A stretch of DNA of 64,000 nt from Mucilaginibacter pineti (GCF_900101875.1 NZ_FNAI01000005.1:186001-250000); one strand, 5' to 3'; shown: positions 1 to 9,555, counted from the first letter of the stretch. The notes: generated by a model not told the origin, from the letters alone. Program-made: numbers and translations.

Positions 1-423
1 TACATCGTTCGGCGCAATGGTATTTTTAAGGTTGATTGCATCTTTTACCCAAGTCAGGTTATCTGCATCGGCCTTTATTATTACATTGATCAGTACTATA
101 AAAAACGCGACTGACAGCAGTATTGCCGGCAATTTAGCCAAACTAAGAAATTTACCTTTTTGCTGCTGCATAACATCAAGCGTTTCCTTACCCGATAACA
201 TGAAGGCAAACAGTATCAGCACTAATATCCCGCCCACGTAGATAACTACCTGTGTTACGGCCACAAAATCGGCAAGAGCCAGCACATATAATCCCGCAAG
301 AGCAAACAGGGTAACGAAGAACACAAAGATACTGCGCACCAGATTTTTGGTAGATGCGGCGTATAATGCCGAGGCTATGGCAATAAAACTCATTAAATAA
401 AACAGCACACGCACTAAACTCAT
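1..423 (-). CDS. nuoJ: NADH-quinone oxidoreductase subunit J, partial (runs off the window)
   Basis: Membrane subunit of respiratory complex I, which couples NADH oxidation to proton pumping. About 141 N-terminal residues are visible; the 3' end lies beyond base 1. The translation starts MSLVRVLFYLMSFIAIAS and shows three or four hydrophobic helices, with the conserved NuoJ stretch FVAVTQVVIYVGGILVLILF near residues 53-72. The ATG overlaps the nuoI stop codon (ATGA at 420-423), so the two are translationally coupled in one operon nuoH-I-J. The remaining membrane subunits (K, L, M, N) are expected further left, which cannot be seen. Confidence 0.9.
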   Translation of the reverse strand, partial: MSLVRVLFYLMSFIAIASALYAASTKNLVRSIFVFFVTLFALAGLYVLALADFVAVTQVVIYVGGILVLILFAFMLSGKETLDVMQQQKGKFLSLAKLPAILLSVAFFIVLINVIIKADADNLTWVKDAINLKNTIAPNDV

Positions 424-1010
424 GCCCCGCCCTCCTTTTTTTGCATGGCAGCCAGTTTGGCGGCTTGCTTTTCGGCCTGTTGCTTATCAAACAGGGCGCG
501 CTTTTCGGCAGCTACTTCGGGTGGCATGTCTGAAAACTGGTAAACAAGGTCGCTTAGTTCAAATACGGTTTTATCGTACTGGTTGGTCATGGTGATGCAT
601 TCGGTTGGGCACACAATGGTACAAAGACCGCAATACATGCACTTGGCCATATCAATATCAAACTTGGCAGCATACAAGCGCTTAGTGGTACCATCGGATG
701 TTTGGCCGATAGCCTCAGTAGCTTTTATAGCCTCGATATCAATACAATTAACGGGGCAAACCTTGGCACACAGATCGCACACAATGCAATCATCCATCTC
801 CACATCCAGCTGGTAACGACCAACCTCTGGTACCGGCAATTGCTGCTTAGGATATTGAATGGTGTTGGTGCCTTTCTCCAGTTGTTTAAAGTAATTACTG
901 TCGCTCACGGTAACAATCTCGCGCTTGCTGTTGGCCGCAAAGAGGTGCTTCACGGTAAGGCTTAAACCTTTCCATGCCGTAGTAAAACCGTTGATGACTT
1001 TTTTTAACAA
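420..1010 (-). CDS. nuoI: NADH-quinone oxidoreductase subunit I (two 4Fe-4S ferredoxin)
   Basis: Peripheral-arm subunit of complex I that carries clusters N6a and N6b and passes electrons toward quinone. Two CxxCxxCxxxCP motifs are visible at Cys75/78/81/85 and Cys124/127/130/134, the hallmark of NuoI. Its 196 residues include a charged Ala/Lys/Glu-rich tail after residue 165. The start is TTG: no in-frame ATG exists before Met71 and an in-frame stop lies just upstream at 1014-1016. It follows nuoH by about 100 bases filled with a low-complexity repeat and overlaps nuoJ. The identity is secure; the exact start is less so. Confidence 0.95.
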   Translation of the reverse strand: MLKKVINGFTTAWKGLSLTVKHLFAANSKREIVTVSDSNYFKQLEKGTNTIQYPKQQLPVPEVGRYQLDVEMDDCIVCDLCAKVCPVNCIDIEAIKATEAIGQTSDGTTKRLYAAKFDIDMAKCMYCGLCTIVCPTECITMTNQYDKTVFELSDLVYQFSDMPPEVAAEKRALFDKQQAEKQAAKLAAMQKKEGGA

Positions 1011-1013
1011 ACT

Positions 1014-1113
1014 CTAAATATTAAATTCCAATCTTAAAAATAAATTCTAAACCCTAATTTCTAAATCCTAAAAAAATGAATCCGAAATCGAAAATTCGAA
1101 ATCCGAAATCTTC
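1014..1113. repeat. AT-rich phrase-like low-complexity repeat between nuoH and nuoI
   Basis: The gap inside the nuo operon holds short near-repeats of the type AAATCCTAA / TTCTAAACC followed by ATCCGAAATC and ATTCGAAATCC. It resembles the degenerate spacer repeats seen elsewhere in this window (for example 21750-21820 and 56460-56610). There is no coding potential. It sits directly upstream of the TTG start of nuoI. Confidence 0.6.
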
Positions 1114-2184
1114 CTACATGAGCCAAAGTCTCCAAATACCCGATATCAGCATACAGATAAAGGCCAGGGGAGTTAATACCTTCCAGCAGAGATTCATCAG
1201 CTGATCTACACGGAAACGGGGCAGCGTCCACCGTATCCACATTTGTACAGCGACTAAACCTAATGTTTTTAGGGTAACCCATAATATGCCCCAGCCCATG
1301 CCGGTTGTCCACGTGGCTAAATGTACCGAACCTATATTGGGCAGTGGTGAATTCCATGCGCCTAAGAACAAGATAACCCCTATCATACTCACCAGGAACA
1401 TCATGGAATATTCGGCCAAAAAAACCAGCGCGAAACGGATACCCGTAAATTCGGTATGGAAACCTGCAACCAATTCCGATTCAGCCTCGGGAATATCAAA
1501 CGGAGCCCGGTTACTTTCGGCCAGTGAGGCAATAAAATAGATTACGAAAGCGATTATCAGATGCGGCGCGCGAAAGATATTCCAGCTGAAAAAGCCACCA
1601 ATATTGGTTACATCCCAAAAACCTACGAATTTTATTTTTTCGGCAGATAAGACACCTTGCTGGGCAGCCACCACCTGCAGATCCAGCGATTGCGCTATCA
1701 TTACTACAGATATAATGGCGAAGCCTGCCGGGATCTCATACGAAATGATCTGCGCGGCAGAGCGCATAGCACCTAAGATGGAATATTTATTGTTCGATCC
1801 CCAGCCGGCCATCAGGATGCCCAATGTTTCTATGGAAATTATGGCGAAGATATAATAGATGCCTAAGTTTATTTTGGAAGGCACCAAGCCCGGTGCCCAG
1901 GGCAGGGCAGCAAAACCCATGTAAACTGCAATGAAAATTACTGCAGGTGCCAGCATAAACAACCACTTATCGGCAGCCGCCGGAATGATGAGTTCCTTTT
2001 GAATCATCTTTAATATATCGGCCAGTGTTTGCAGTGAACCAAACTTTCCGGTTTCTGTAGGGCCAAGCCTGTCTTGTATAAATGCCGAAATTTTGCGCTC
2101 GGCATAAACCCCGAACAACGCAAAAAAGGCCGAAAAACTAAACAAGCCAACAGCTACAATAAAATATGTTAAATAATAATTCAA
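1114..2184 (-). CDS. nuoH: NADH-quinone oxidoreductase subunit H
   Basis: Membrane subunit of complex I that forms part of the quinone-binding site. The 356 residues form about eight or nine hydrophobic segments. The family signature YAERKISAFIQDRLGP lies at residues 27-42, and loop motifs include EIPAGF and the FDIPEAESELVAGFHTE stretch. The predicted start is TTG at 2182-2184. It is the first gene of the visible nuo segment: upstream is the end of an unrelated porin gene rather than nuoG, and a promoter-like element lies 20 bases before it. Subunits A-G must therefore be elsewhere if complex I is complete. Confidence 0.95.
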   Translation of the reverse strand: MNYYLTYFIVAVGLFSFSAFFALFGVYAERKISAFIQDRLGPTETGKFGSLQTLADILKMIQKELIIPAAADKWLFMLAPAVIFIAVYMGFAALPWAPGLVPSKINLGIYYIFAIISIETLGILMAGWGSNNKYSILGAMRSAAQIISYEIPAGFAIISVVMIAQSLDLQVVAAQQGVLSAEKIKFVGFWDVTNIGGFFSWNIFRAPHLIIAFVIYFIASLAESNRAPFDIPEAESELVAGFHTEFTGIRFALVFLAEYSMMFLVSMIGVILFLGAWNSPLPNIGSVHLATWTTGMGWGILWVTLKTLGLVAVQMWIRWTLPRFRVDQLMNLCWKVLTPLAFICMLISGIWRLWLM

Positions 2185-2204
2185 GGGCCCGTTTTGTAAA
2201 GCTG

Positions 2205-2212
2205 CAAACTTA
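2205..2212 (-). promoter_or_regulatory. Bacteroidota-type -7 element before nuoH
   Basis: On the minus strand the sequence reads TAAGTTTG, an exact match to the TAnnTTTG -7 consensus, about 20 bases upstream of the nuoH start. The expected TTTG-like -33 element at 18-19 bases upstream is poor. It supports nuoH being the first gene of a transcript. Confidence 0.45.
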
Positions 2213-2316
2213 ACAAATGTTACAATATTTTAGGCGATACTGCAATAAGTATATTAAGTTGATAGGGATTATGGGAGGCCTCACTCAATCCGTTCTAAAG
2301 AAGAGGAATTATATTT

Positions 2317-2336
2317 CTTATCAATATATTGATAAG
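2317..2336. terminator. Perfect 20-base palindrome after the porin gene
   Basis: The 20 bases 2317-2336 equal their own reverse complement and lie just beyond the porin stop codon (minus strand). A short AT-rich run follows on the minus strand but no clear T-tract, so terminator function is only plausible. Confidence 0.35.
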
Positions 2337-2337
2337 A

Positions 2338-4446
2338 TTAGTTATAAAACGTCCAGCTTACGCCAAATTTGATAAGGGCATCTTGTTGCGGATATCTGTT
2401 TACAGTGTAATAACCCTTGCTTGAAAGCTTTTGATTAGCATAATCATACATCAAGAATAAATTGGTACGCTGTAAAGTGGCCTTAAAATAAACTGCAGCC
2501 ACAGGGTACGACGAGAACGTAACATCTGGTCCGTTATAAAACTGACCGATACCAACTGCATAGGATGGCGCCACGTACTGCGTATTGTACCGCACATTTA
2601 CACCAACACTTGATTGCAGCACATTAAACAGCAAAGTACTGTAATATAAATTGCTGTATGTATAAAGCTCCGGCGTGCGCAGGGTTGACTGGTAATCTGT
2701 TTTTTGATAAACGGCGTAATTATCAAAATGCAGCTTACGCCATGTTAAGTTTTTACCTATGCTAACCTTTAGCAGGTTAATACTTGAACCCAATTGTGCC
2801 GGGTGCGCATCAACACCGCCAGGCTGGGCTATGAAATACAGGTAGTTAGATATTAAAAAATATTCGGCCTTGATATCAAGTTCCAGCGGGTTGTTGATGT
2901 AGTTGAAAGAGGCACTGGTTGTTTTCTGATTGCTAAAATCGTTATGAAATATATAATGGTTAGAGATCCAGTTATTGTAAATAAGCGGCGGACTGCTATT
3001 TTGAGAAAATGCCTCCAAAATAATCCTGCCCGCTTTTTTACCGCCCGAAAGGGTAAGCTTTGCGCCATAATAATAATTACCAAAATCCCGTCCCTGGGCT
3101 ATCTGTTTCACATCGCCTTCAAGACCAATACGGTCACTTAAGCGGTAGCTTAACTTACCCTTCAGCGTGATATCCTGAAAGGTTTGGCTTTGTACCCTTT
3201 CCTGGTGAATGTATTTTAAACCATACTCATTCATAGTAGTATCGCTTACATATTGCGCGTAATGATATAGATCATGCACCAGCGCAAGATCAAGCTTCAA
3301 CTCGTTTTTTGAGGCTTTTGCAGCTTTACTTCTGAGATAAAAGCTATATGAAAATTCATTCCGGATATCAGTAACGTTCAATGAATCGTTTGATTTACTA
3401 ACGCTGTAATAGTAATCGGGAAATACGTGATAGGTATCTGGCTGATTGGTTTGCCGGTAATTGTACGTTTTGCTTTGCACAAAAAAAGTATGTGCTACAC
3501 GCTGCGTTGGTAAAACCGTTGAATTGGCCTTCCCTTTTTGTTTACCCAAACTATCAATACGGCCTATATAGTAAAACTGTTTTATGAAAAAACTCCTCTC
3601 TTTCCAGTTTTCATAACTGTTGGGAAGGCGCACCGCGGCCGAATTTTTAAAGTAAAGCTGGTTACTGCTGCTTGTAAAAACGGAATCGTTAAGTATCGAC
3701 CCCGTTTCGGGCGCTTTTAAATTATTATAAATAATATTGGCAAGCAGGTTATAGCGCTTTCCTTTCGATTCATACCAGGTATATATCGCTGCATTAACAT
3801 CACTTACGTTTTGTTGCAAAATGCTTTGCGTACTGTAAAACCCACGCGAGCCATTGAAATTAAGGTTAAAACCAACGTTCCAGTTCTCTTTTATGTTTTG
3901 GGTATGCTGAATTTTAAAGATCTGCTCGGCGGTGCTGCCAAAACCATTAAACAACGACAGTGTGGTGAGTGGCACCCTGGCGTTATAATATCTTATATCC
4001 TCTGGTGCCAGGGCGTAAATATCAAGGGCGTGCTGCCCGGCGTCAAAACCTATATTTTTGTACGGCTCAAAGAGCAGGCTGCGCTGAGAAACGCCGGTGT
4101 AGCCCAGGTGGATGCGTGGGTTTCGCGGATCAAGCAATACGCTGTAATTTTCAAAATTGGTAATGCCAGTATCAATAGCAAATGTTTGCGTACTATCGTT
4201 AAGCAGATCGGCGTTGGTTATCCGTATAAATTTGGAGTTAAATATTACTGAATCGCGTTTGTTTTCTTCCTTTTTACGCAAACTATCCAGTAATTCGTCA
4301 TCGCTAACCTCTTTAACTTTTTTAACGGTATCGCGCATATTAAGCGGCCTCGGTCGTTGCCCGGCCGGGTTATTGTATTGTGCAAAAGCCGAGCGTACCG
4401 AAATACACATCAGCAGTAATAAAATATATTTCAGCTTTTTGTGCAT
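2338..4446 (-). CDS. Putative outer-membrane beta-barrel porin (Porin_10-like)
   Basis: A 702-residue exported protein with an N-terminal signal peptide (hydrophobic LKYILLLLMCISV, then SAFAQ). A charged 'DDELLDSLRKKEE' linker near residue 50 is followed by a long series of alternating aromatic/polar strands ending in the aromatic C-terminal WTFYN expected for BAM-dependent barrels. The motifs RIHLGYTGVSQRSLLFEP and 'NGFGSTAEQIFKIQHTQNI' are, as I recall, typical of the Bacteroidota 'putative porin' family. Its ATG overlaps the punA stop by one base (TAATG), so it is the last gene of lpxK-punA-porin. The substrate is unknown. Confidence 0.75.
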   Translation of the reverse strand: MHKKLKYILLLLMCISVRSAFAQYNNPAGQRPRPLNMRDTVKKVKEVSDDELLDSLRKKEENKRDSVIFNSKFIRITNADLLNDSTQTFAIDTGITNFENYSVLLDPRNPRIHLGYTGVSQRSLLFEPYKNIGFDAGQHALDIYALAPEDIRYYNARVPLTTLSLFNGFGSTAEQIFKIQHTQNIKENWNVGFNLNFNGSRGFYSTQSILQQNVSDVNAAIYTWYESKGKRYNLLANIIYNNLKAPETGSILNDSVFTSSSNQLYFKNSAAVRLPNSYENWKERSFFIKQFYYIGRIDSLGKQKGKANSTVLPTQRVAHTFFVQSKTYNYRQTNQPDTYHVFPDYYYSVSKSNDSLNVTDIRNEFSYSFYLRSKAAKASKNELKLDLALVHDLYHYAQYVSDTTMNEYGLKYIHQERVQSQTFQDITLKGKLSYRLSDRIGLEGDVKQIAQGRDFGNYYYGAKLTLSGGKKAGRIILEAFSQNSSPPLIYNNWISNHYIFHNDFSNQKTTSASFNYINNPLELDIKAEYFLISNYLYFIAQPGGVDAHPAQLGSSINLLKVSIGKNLTWRKLHFDNYAVYQKTDYQSTLRTPELYTYSNLYYSTLLFNVLQSSVGVNVRYNTQYVAPSYAVGIGQFYNGPDVTFSSYPVAAVYFKATLQRTNLFLMYDYANQKLSSKGYYTVNRYPQQDALIKFGVSWTFYN

Positions 4447-5261
4447 TAAATACCAGCTATCAGTTCTTTTAAGATCAACGTAAGTTTGGGTTCGGCCTCT
4501 TCGGCTATCTTTAAGATATCTTCAATAGATACCGGCTGCAATTCATCTGTAAAACCCTCATCAGTAAGTACCGATATGGCAAAAACAGGCAGGCCCATAT
4601 GGTTGGCAACAATAACTTCCGGAACGGTGCTCATGCCTACAACATCGCCGCCTATGATCCTTAAATAAGTATACTCTGCTTTGGTTTCCAAATTAGGTCC
4701 GGTTACAGCAACATAAACTCCTTTATGACAGGTAATATTGTTTGCCGATGCTATGTTCAAGGCTTTTTCTATCAGGTCGCGGCGGTAAGGCTGGCTCATA
4801 TCCGGAAAACGCGGACCAAGCTCCTCCTCATTACGCCCGATGAGCGGGTTTTGAGGCTGTAAATTAATATGATCGGTGATAGCCATCAGGTCGCCTTTTT
4901 TAAAGGCCGGATTGAGCGAACCACTTGCATTTGATACAAACAGCGTTTTTATCCCCAGGTACTTCAATACCCTAACCGGGAAGGTGATCTGCTGCATGTT
5001 ATAACCTTCATAATAATGCAAACGACCCTGCATAGCCACAACCTTTACACCTGCAAGCGTACCGAAAATAAGTTTCCCCGAATGAAACTCCAATGTAGAG
5101 ATAGGGAAATCTGGGATGTTGGAATACATCAGCTGTTTTTCAACCTCAATTTCCTTTACCAGGCCACCAAGGCCGGTACCTAAAATTATACCTACTTCAG
5201 GTTCAAAATCGCCAATGCGGCTTTTTATATATTTAACGGTGTTTTGTATGCTCTCTAACAT
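4446..5261 (-). CDS. punA: Purine-nucleoside phosphorylase
   Basis: Cytosolic enzyme that cleaves (deoxy)inosine and guanosine with phosphate in purine salvage. The 271 residues match trimeric PNP. Visible motifs are the phosphate loop GTGLGG at 28-33, RLHYYEGY at 80-87, the base-binding region GPNLET at 188-193, and GDVVGMSTVPE at 205-215. The length is normal. Its start lies 29 bases inside the lpxK 3' end and its stop overlaps the porin start, so the three genes are tightly coupled. Coupling of a salvage enzyme to a porin may reflect nucleoside uptake, which is an inference only. Confidence 0.95.
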   Translation of the reverse strand: MLESIQNTVKYIKSRIGDFEPEVGIILGTGLGGLVKEIEVEKQLMYSNIPDFPISTLEFHSGKLIFGTLAGVKVVAMQGRLHYYEGYNMQQITFPVRVLKYLGIKTLFVSNASGSLNPAFKKGDLMAITDHINLQPQNPLIGRNEEELGPRFPDMSQPYRRDLIEKALNIASANNITCHKGVYVAVTGPNLETKAEYTYLRIIGGDVVGMSTVPEVIVANHMGLPVFAISVLTDEGFTDELQPVSIEDILKIAEEAEPKLTLILKELIAGI

Positions 5262-6288
5262 ATTCGGTTACTAAATTATCAAACTGTTGCCGGCTGTTAT
5301 TTAAAAACTCAATACCAATTGGCAATACCAAAATTGGCAGTTTTTTTACCTCGGGCAGCAACTCCTGTTCCCCTAAACGCTGCGCGTCCTTTTCTGTTGT
5401 GATAATGATTTTTTTTTGTGATGCACACGCAAGAAAATCATCGGCAAGTTTACTGATATTTTTTAAGCTAAAGCGATGGTGATCCGGATAATTATGATGG
5501 ATAATATGCTGCGTTTGTTTTTTAAGATGATGCAGTAATGGTGCCGCGTTGGCTATCCCGGTGAGTAGAAACGCGGTGGTGTCTTTGTCGATAACTGTAC
5601 CGTTAGCTGTTCCATCCATATTTTGCAGAGGCAGGTAAATTATCGATGTAAAAAACAACACCTGCTTGGGCAATGGTTTTAAGCGTGTTTTAATATCCAA
5701 TTGGTCGCCCGATGATAAATCAGCAGGACATTTACTTACAATTAAAATATCGGCACGTTTACGCCCGCTAAAAGGTTCGCGCAGGTTACCGGCAGGCAAC
5801 AGCAGATGCGGCTCGTTAACACGGCTGTATTCAAATAATAAAATACTATACCCTGGTTTAACAGCGCGGTGTTGATACGCATCATCGAGGATAACAATGT
5901 CATGCCCCGCTCGCAGTTGCTCAATACCTACAACACGTTTCTCCGAAACGGCCACAGTAATATCGGGAAACTTGCTTTTAAACTGGGCGGGTTCATCGCC
6001 AATTTGTGATGCATCGGGTTTATTACCGGCTATTAAAAAGCCCTGGGTTTTGCGGCCGTATCCCCGGCTAAGCGTTGCCAGTTTATAATTTGTTCTTAAT
6101 AACCGGATAAGGTATTCCGTCATCGGGCTTTTGCCTGCACCGCCGACATCCAGGTTACCTACGGAGATCACGGGCAGATTAAACGCATGGCCTTTAAACA
6201 CTCCTATATCATACAACCAATTGCGCGTAACAACAACCAGGCTATAAATAAGCGATAAAGGAAATAGAAGCCAGCGCAGGTATTTCAT
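5233..6288 (-). CDS. lpxK: Tetraacyldisaccharide 4'-kinase (lipid A biosynthesis)
   Basis: Inner-membrane-associated kinase that phosphorylates the 4' position of the lipid A disaccharide precursor with ATP. The N-terminus is a membrane anchor (WLLFPLSLIYSLVVV), followed by the P-loop GNLDVGGAGKS at residues 44-54, 'TLSRGYGRKT' and a DDAYQHR motif, all typical of LpxK. I chose the ATG at 6286-6288 (351 residues). A longer reading from GTG at 6309 adds seven unconserved residues. The gene heads the operon lpxK-punA-porin. Confidence 0.93.
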   Translation of the reverse strand: MKYLRWLLFPLSLIYSLVVVTRNWLYDIGVFKGHAFNLPVISVGNLDVGGAGKSPMTEYLIRLLRTNYKLATLSRGYGRKTQGFLIAGNKPDASQIGDEPAQFKSKFPDITVAVSEKRVVGIEQLRAGHDIVILDDAYQHRAVKPGYSILLFEYSRVNEPHLLLPAGNLREPFSGRKRADILIVSKCPADLSSGDQLDIKTRLKPLPKQVLFFTSIIYLPLQNMDGTANGTVIDKDTTAFLLTGIANAAPLLHHLKKQTQHIIHHNYPDHHRFSLKNISKLADDFLACASQKKIIITTEKDAQRLGEQELLPEVKKLPILVLPIGIEFLNNSRQQFDNLVTEYVREHTKHR

Positions 6289-6415
6289 CGTGTAAAGATA
6301 TGAATACACGAATACTTAATATTCACAATTTTGCTTTCCGCTTACCATAATCCCGTGGTTGTTTGCTATAATTGGCGCTTGTAAAAAAATACATCTCAAA
6401 TTATTACCAATTTAA

Positions 6416-8776
6416 ATGAAAAGAACCCTTACGCTATTAGTACTGCTTATAATTTTTGTAGCTGCCAAAGGCCAAACAATTGCCAATCTATCGGGTACTG
6501 TTACCGACGATAAAAGCCAGGGCATTGCAGGCGCCACCGTTTACCTGTTAAATACCAATTACCGCACCGTTGCCGATAAAGAGGGGAAATTCTCCCTGCA
6601 AAATATCAGCTCTGGCACCTACACACTGCACATCAGCGCCGTAGGTTATGCCGCCAAAGAACAATCCATAAAATTAAGCGGCACCATGCGCCCTATAAGC
6701 TTTGAGCTTAAAGATGCCGGTAACCAGCTTGATGAAGTTACCGTAACCGCCCAAAAATATGAGGAAAATGCGCAGAAGGTACCTATGAGCATTACCACAC
6801 TATCGGCCAAGCAAATAAAAGATTACCGCCTTTGGGATCTGAAAGATTTGACCGCTATAGCCCCCAACCTGAACTCGGCAGGGCCGGGCGATAGCCGCAC
6901 CGTGAGCGGTATACGTGGTGTGGTTACCACATCTTATGACCCTGCAGTTGCCACCTATGTTGATGGTGTAAACCAGTACGGCCTGGATACTTATATCCCC
7001 CAATTGCTCGACGTCGAAAGGATTGAAGTATTGCGCGGTCCGCAGGGAACGCTTTATGGTCGTAATGCTACAGGTGGTGTTATCAATATCATTACTAAAC
7101 AGCCAACCAACGTAGTAAGTGGTTTTGCGGGTGTTGATTTTGGCAATTATGGACAGCAGCGTTACAGCCTGGGTTTACGTGCACCGTTAATAAAAGATAA
7201 ATTGTATTTGGGCGTAGCCGGTGTATATTCGGGCTTTGATGGTTTTTACACCAATACTTTTAATAACAGCAAGTTTGATAAGCAGCATTTCTTTTTAGGT
7301 AACTATTACCTGAAATTTCTGGCTACCTCAAAACTATCAGTAACGCTGAACGCTAAAAACTATAACAATCGCAACAATGGCGCCTTTACCCTGGCCGGTA
7401 ACCCTGCCGATGCCATCAGCGAACCATACAAGGTGAACCAGAATGCCACTACCCGTATGATCGACAATACTTTCCAATCTTCACTGGCGGTAAATTATGC
7501 CGGTAATGCATTTAACTTCACTTCGCAATCATCCTACCAGGTAAATAACCGGTACTATACCACTCCTATCGACGGTGATTTTTCACCTTTGGATGCAGTA
7601 TCGGTAATTAATAATTACGGCGGTAAATGGAATAAAGTTAAAACCGTGATCCAGGAGTTTAGATTTACATCACCGGCTTCATCAACCTCGGCTTTAAAAT
7701 GGGCCGCTGGTGCCTATGGTTTTTACCACTACGCACCTAATAAACAAGGCACTTATTATGGTGCCGACGCAGCACTGTTAGGCGCACCAGCCAATATTAC
7801 CACCGTTACCGTAAATACCGACAAAAATTCTGGCGAAGCTGTTTATGCGCAAGCCACCTACACTATAAACCCTAAACTGGATGTAACAGCAGGTGTGCGT
7901 TATGACCATGAGCATAAGAACGAAAGCGTATTTGGCACGTTCCAGCCAAACGGTGCAGATGTAATGGTTTCACAGGCCGATACCGCATCGCACGCAAACT
8001 TTAATGCTTTTACACCAAAATTAAGTGTGGCCTACCACCTGTCGAATGATAATAACCTGTACGGTACTTATAGCCGTGGTTTCCGTGCAGGCGGTATTAC
8101 CGAACTTGGTCAGGACCCTCAGAATGCTCCTCCGCTTTATTCTTTTAAACCCGAGTACAGCAACAATTACGAAGTGGGTTCAAAGAATAACTTTTTCGAT
8201 AACAAACTGCGTGTAAATATAGCAGCGTTTTATACATTGGTAACAGATGCGCAGGTACCAACACTGGTATTGCCACAGGCTATCACCATTACCAAAAATG
8301 CAGGCAGGTTAAACAGCAAGGGCGCCGAGCTTGAGCTGAACGCTACACCACTTAAAGGGTTTTATATAGATTATAACTTTGGTTATACCCATGCCCGCTA
8401 TACCGACCTGAACGTATCAAACAATGGTGAAGTGCTAAACCTAAAAGGCAATAAACAGATCTATACACCCAATGTAACCAGCATGCTGGCCCTTCAATAT
8501 GCATATGACCTTGGCGGCACGCAAAAAGTTAAACTGGTTGCCCGTGGCGAATGGCGTTATTTAGGCGATCAATATTTCGACCTTGCTAACCAGATTGAGC
8601 AAAAAGGCTACAGTAAATTTAACGGCCGTATTGGTGTAGATACCAAAAGCTTTAGCCTGTTTTTCTGGGAAAGCAATATCGGCAACAAAAAAGCCATTGA
8701 TTACGCCTATGATTTCGGCGCATCGCACTTAGGCAACCCGCGAACTTACGGGGTATCGCTAAGCACAAACTTTTAA
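6416..8776 (+). CDS. TonB-dependent outer-membrane receptor
   Basis: A 786-residue outer-membrane transporter powered by TonB-ExbBD. It has a signal peptide (residues 1-19), a carboxypeptidase-regulatory-like beta domain at 22-100 (GTVTDDKSQGIAGATVYLL), a TonB-box-like DEVTVTAQK at 106-114, a plug domain from about 118 to 230 ending in LRGPQGTLYGRNATGG (206-221), and a 22-strand-type barrel ending in a C-terminal Phe. No SusD-like gene follows, so it is not part of a classical Sus pair. The plug resembles siderophore/cobalamin-type receptors. The ligand cannot be read from the sequence. Confidence 0.92.
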   Translation: MKRTLTLLVLLIIFVAAKGQTIANLSGTVTDDKSQGIAGATVYLLNTNYRTVADKEGKFSLQNISSGTYTLHISAVGYAAKEQSIKLSGTMRPISFELKDAGNQLDEVTVTAQKYEENAQKVPMSITTLSAKQIKDYRLWDLKDLTAIAPNLNSAGPGDSRTVSGIRGVVTTSYDPAVATYVDGVNQYGLDTYIPQLLDVERIEVLRGPQGTLYGRNATGGVINIITKQPTNVVSGFAGVDFGNYGQQRYSLGLRAPLIKDKLYLGVAGVYSGFDGFYTNTFNNSKFDKQHFFLGNYYLKFLATSKLSVTLNAKNYNNRNNGAFTLAGNPADAISEPYKVNQNATTRMIDNTFQSSLAVNYAGNAFNFTSQSSYQVNNRYYTTPIDGDFSPLDAVSVINNYGGKWNKVKTVIQEFRFTSPASSTSALKWAAGAYGFYHYAPNKQGTYYGADAALLGAPANITTVTVNTDKNSGEAVYAQATYTINPKLDVTAGVRYDHEHKNESVFGTFQPNGADVMVSQADTASHANFNAFTPKLSVAYHLSNDNNLYGTYSRGFRAGGITELGQDPQNAPPLYSFKPEYSNNYEVGSKNNFFDNKLRVNIAAFYTLVTDAQVPTLVLPQAITITKNAGRLNSKGAELELNATPLKGFYIDYNFGYTHARYTDLNVSNNGEVLNLKGNKQIYTPNVTSMLALQYAYDLGGTQKVKLVARGEWRYLGDQYFDLANQIEQKGYSKFNGRIGVDTKSFSLFFWESNIGNKKAIDYAYDFGASHLGNPRTYGVSLSTNF

Positions 8777-8777
8777 C

Positions 8778-8824
8778 ACATAAATAAGAAAGGCGGATAA
8801 ATTATCCGCCTTTCTTATTTATGT
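8778..8824. terminator. Bidirectional terminator between the TonB receptor and purN
   Basis: A 47-base perfect inverted repeat: 23 base pairs around one central base at 8801, containing GGCGGATAA and its complement. A-rich and T-rich arms give a T-tract on both strands. It sits between two convergent genes, starting two bases after the receptor stop and ending 25 bases from the purN stop. Confidence 0.9.
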
Positions 8825-8849
8825 TATCTGCCAATCAAAACAATCAGCG

Positions 8850-9428
8850 TTAGCTCTTCATTTTTTTCAATAGTGCTTCAACTACTTTAGGGAAATGAAG
8901 GTGCTCCAACTGCTGGCCTTTAAATTTTATCATCTCCAGGTTATCATTAGGCTCTATCTTAAATTTAGATTGATGGATGATCTCTCCTTCGTCAAATTGC
9001 TCGTTTACAAAGTGAATGGTGATACCACCCTCTTCTTCTTTGGCATCTAATATTGCCTTGTGCACATGATCACCATACATGCCTTTGCCGCCGTATTTGG
9101 GCAGCAGGGATGGGTGTAGGTTAATGATCTTATTAGGGAAAGCTTTTAACAGCGAACCGGGGATAAGCCAAAGGAAGCCCGCCAACACAATTAAATCAAC
9201 CTGCAGGTTTTTCAACAGTTTAATTACATCATCGGTGTCAAAAAATTCGTGACGGGTAAATATGTGCGATGGTACTTCAAAATTATCGGCGCGCTGCAGT
9301 ACGTAGGCTTGCGGATTGTTGGTGAGTATAATTACTACTTCGGCTTCGGCATTGCGTTTAAAATGCTCCATTATCTTTTGGGCATTTGACCCCGAACCTG
9401 AAGCAAAAATGGCTATTCGTTTCTTCAT
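8850..9428 (-). CDS. purN: Phosphoribosylglycinamide formyltransferase
   Basis: Third step of de novo purine synthesis: transfers formyl from 10-formyl-THF to GAR. The 192 residues carry the GAR-binding FASGSGSN loop (8-15), the catalytic Asn103/His105 in INLHPSLLP, and Asp146 in FDEGEII. The length is normal. It is transcribed alone, convergent with the TonB receptor gene, and is not clustered with other pur genes here. Confidence 0.95.
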   Translation of the reverse strand: MKKRIAIFASGSGSNAQKIMEHFKRNAEAEVVIILTNNPQAYVLQRADNFEVPSHIFTRHEFFDTDDVIKLLKNLQVDLIVLAGFLWLIPGSLLKAFPNKIINLHPSLLPKYGGKGMYGDHVHKAILDAKEEEGGITIHFVNEQFDEGEIIHQSKFKIEPNDNLEMIKFKGQQLEHLHFPKVVEALLKKMKS

Positions 9429-9555
9429 TTAAAGTGTATGCTTTTCAAAGGTGATGAAGCTCCCGGAAAAAGTTTTGCATTAATTTTAAGCTGATTACCG
9501 GTAACTTTATAACAAACCATTTTTTATAATATTCAAATATAAAATTTTACGTGTT

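Noticed and set aside
188..490. 100-residue minus-strand reading frame over nuoJ/nuoI
   Set aside because: Out-of-frame shadow of nuoJ and nuoI; the true nuoJ frame starts at 423 and leaves the window.
5233..6309. LpxK start at GTG 6309
   Set aside because: Adds seven unconserved residues; the ATG at 6288 gives the usual N-terminus.
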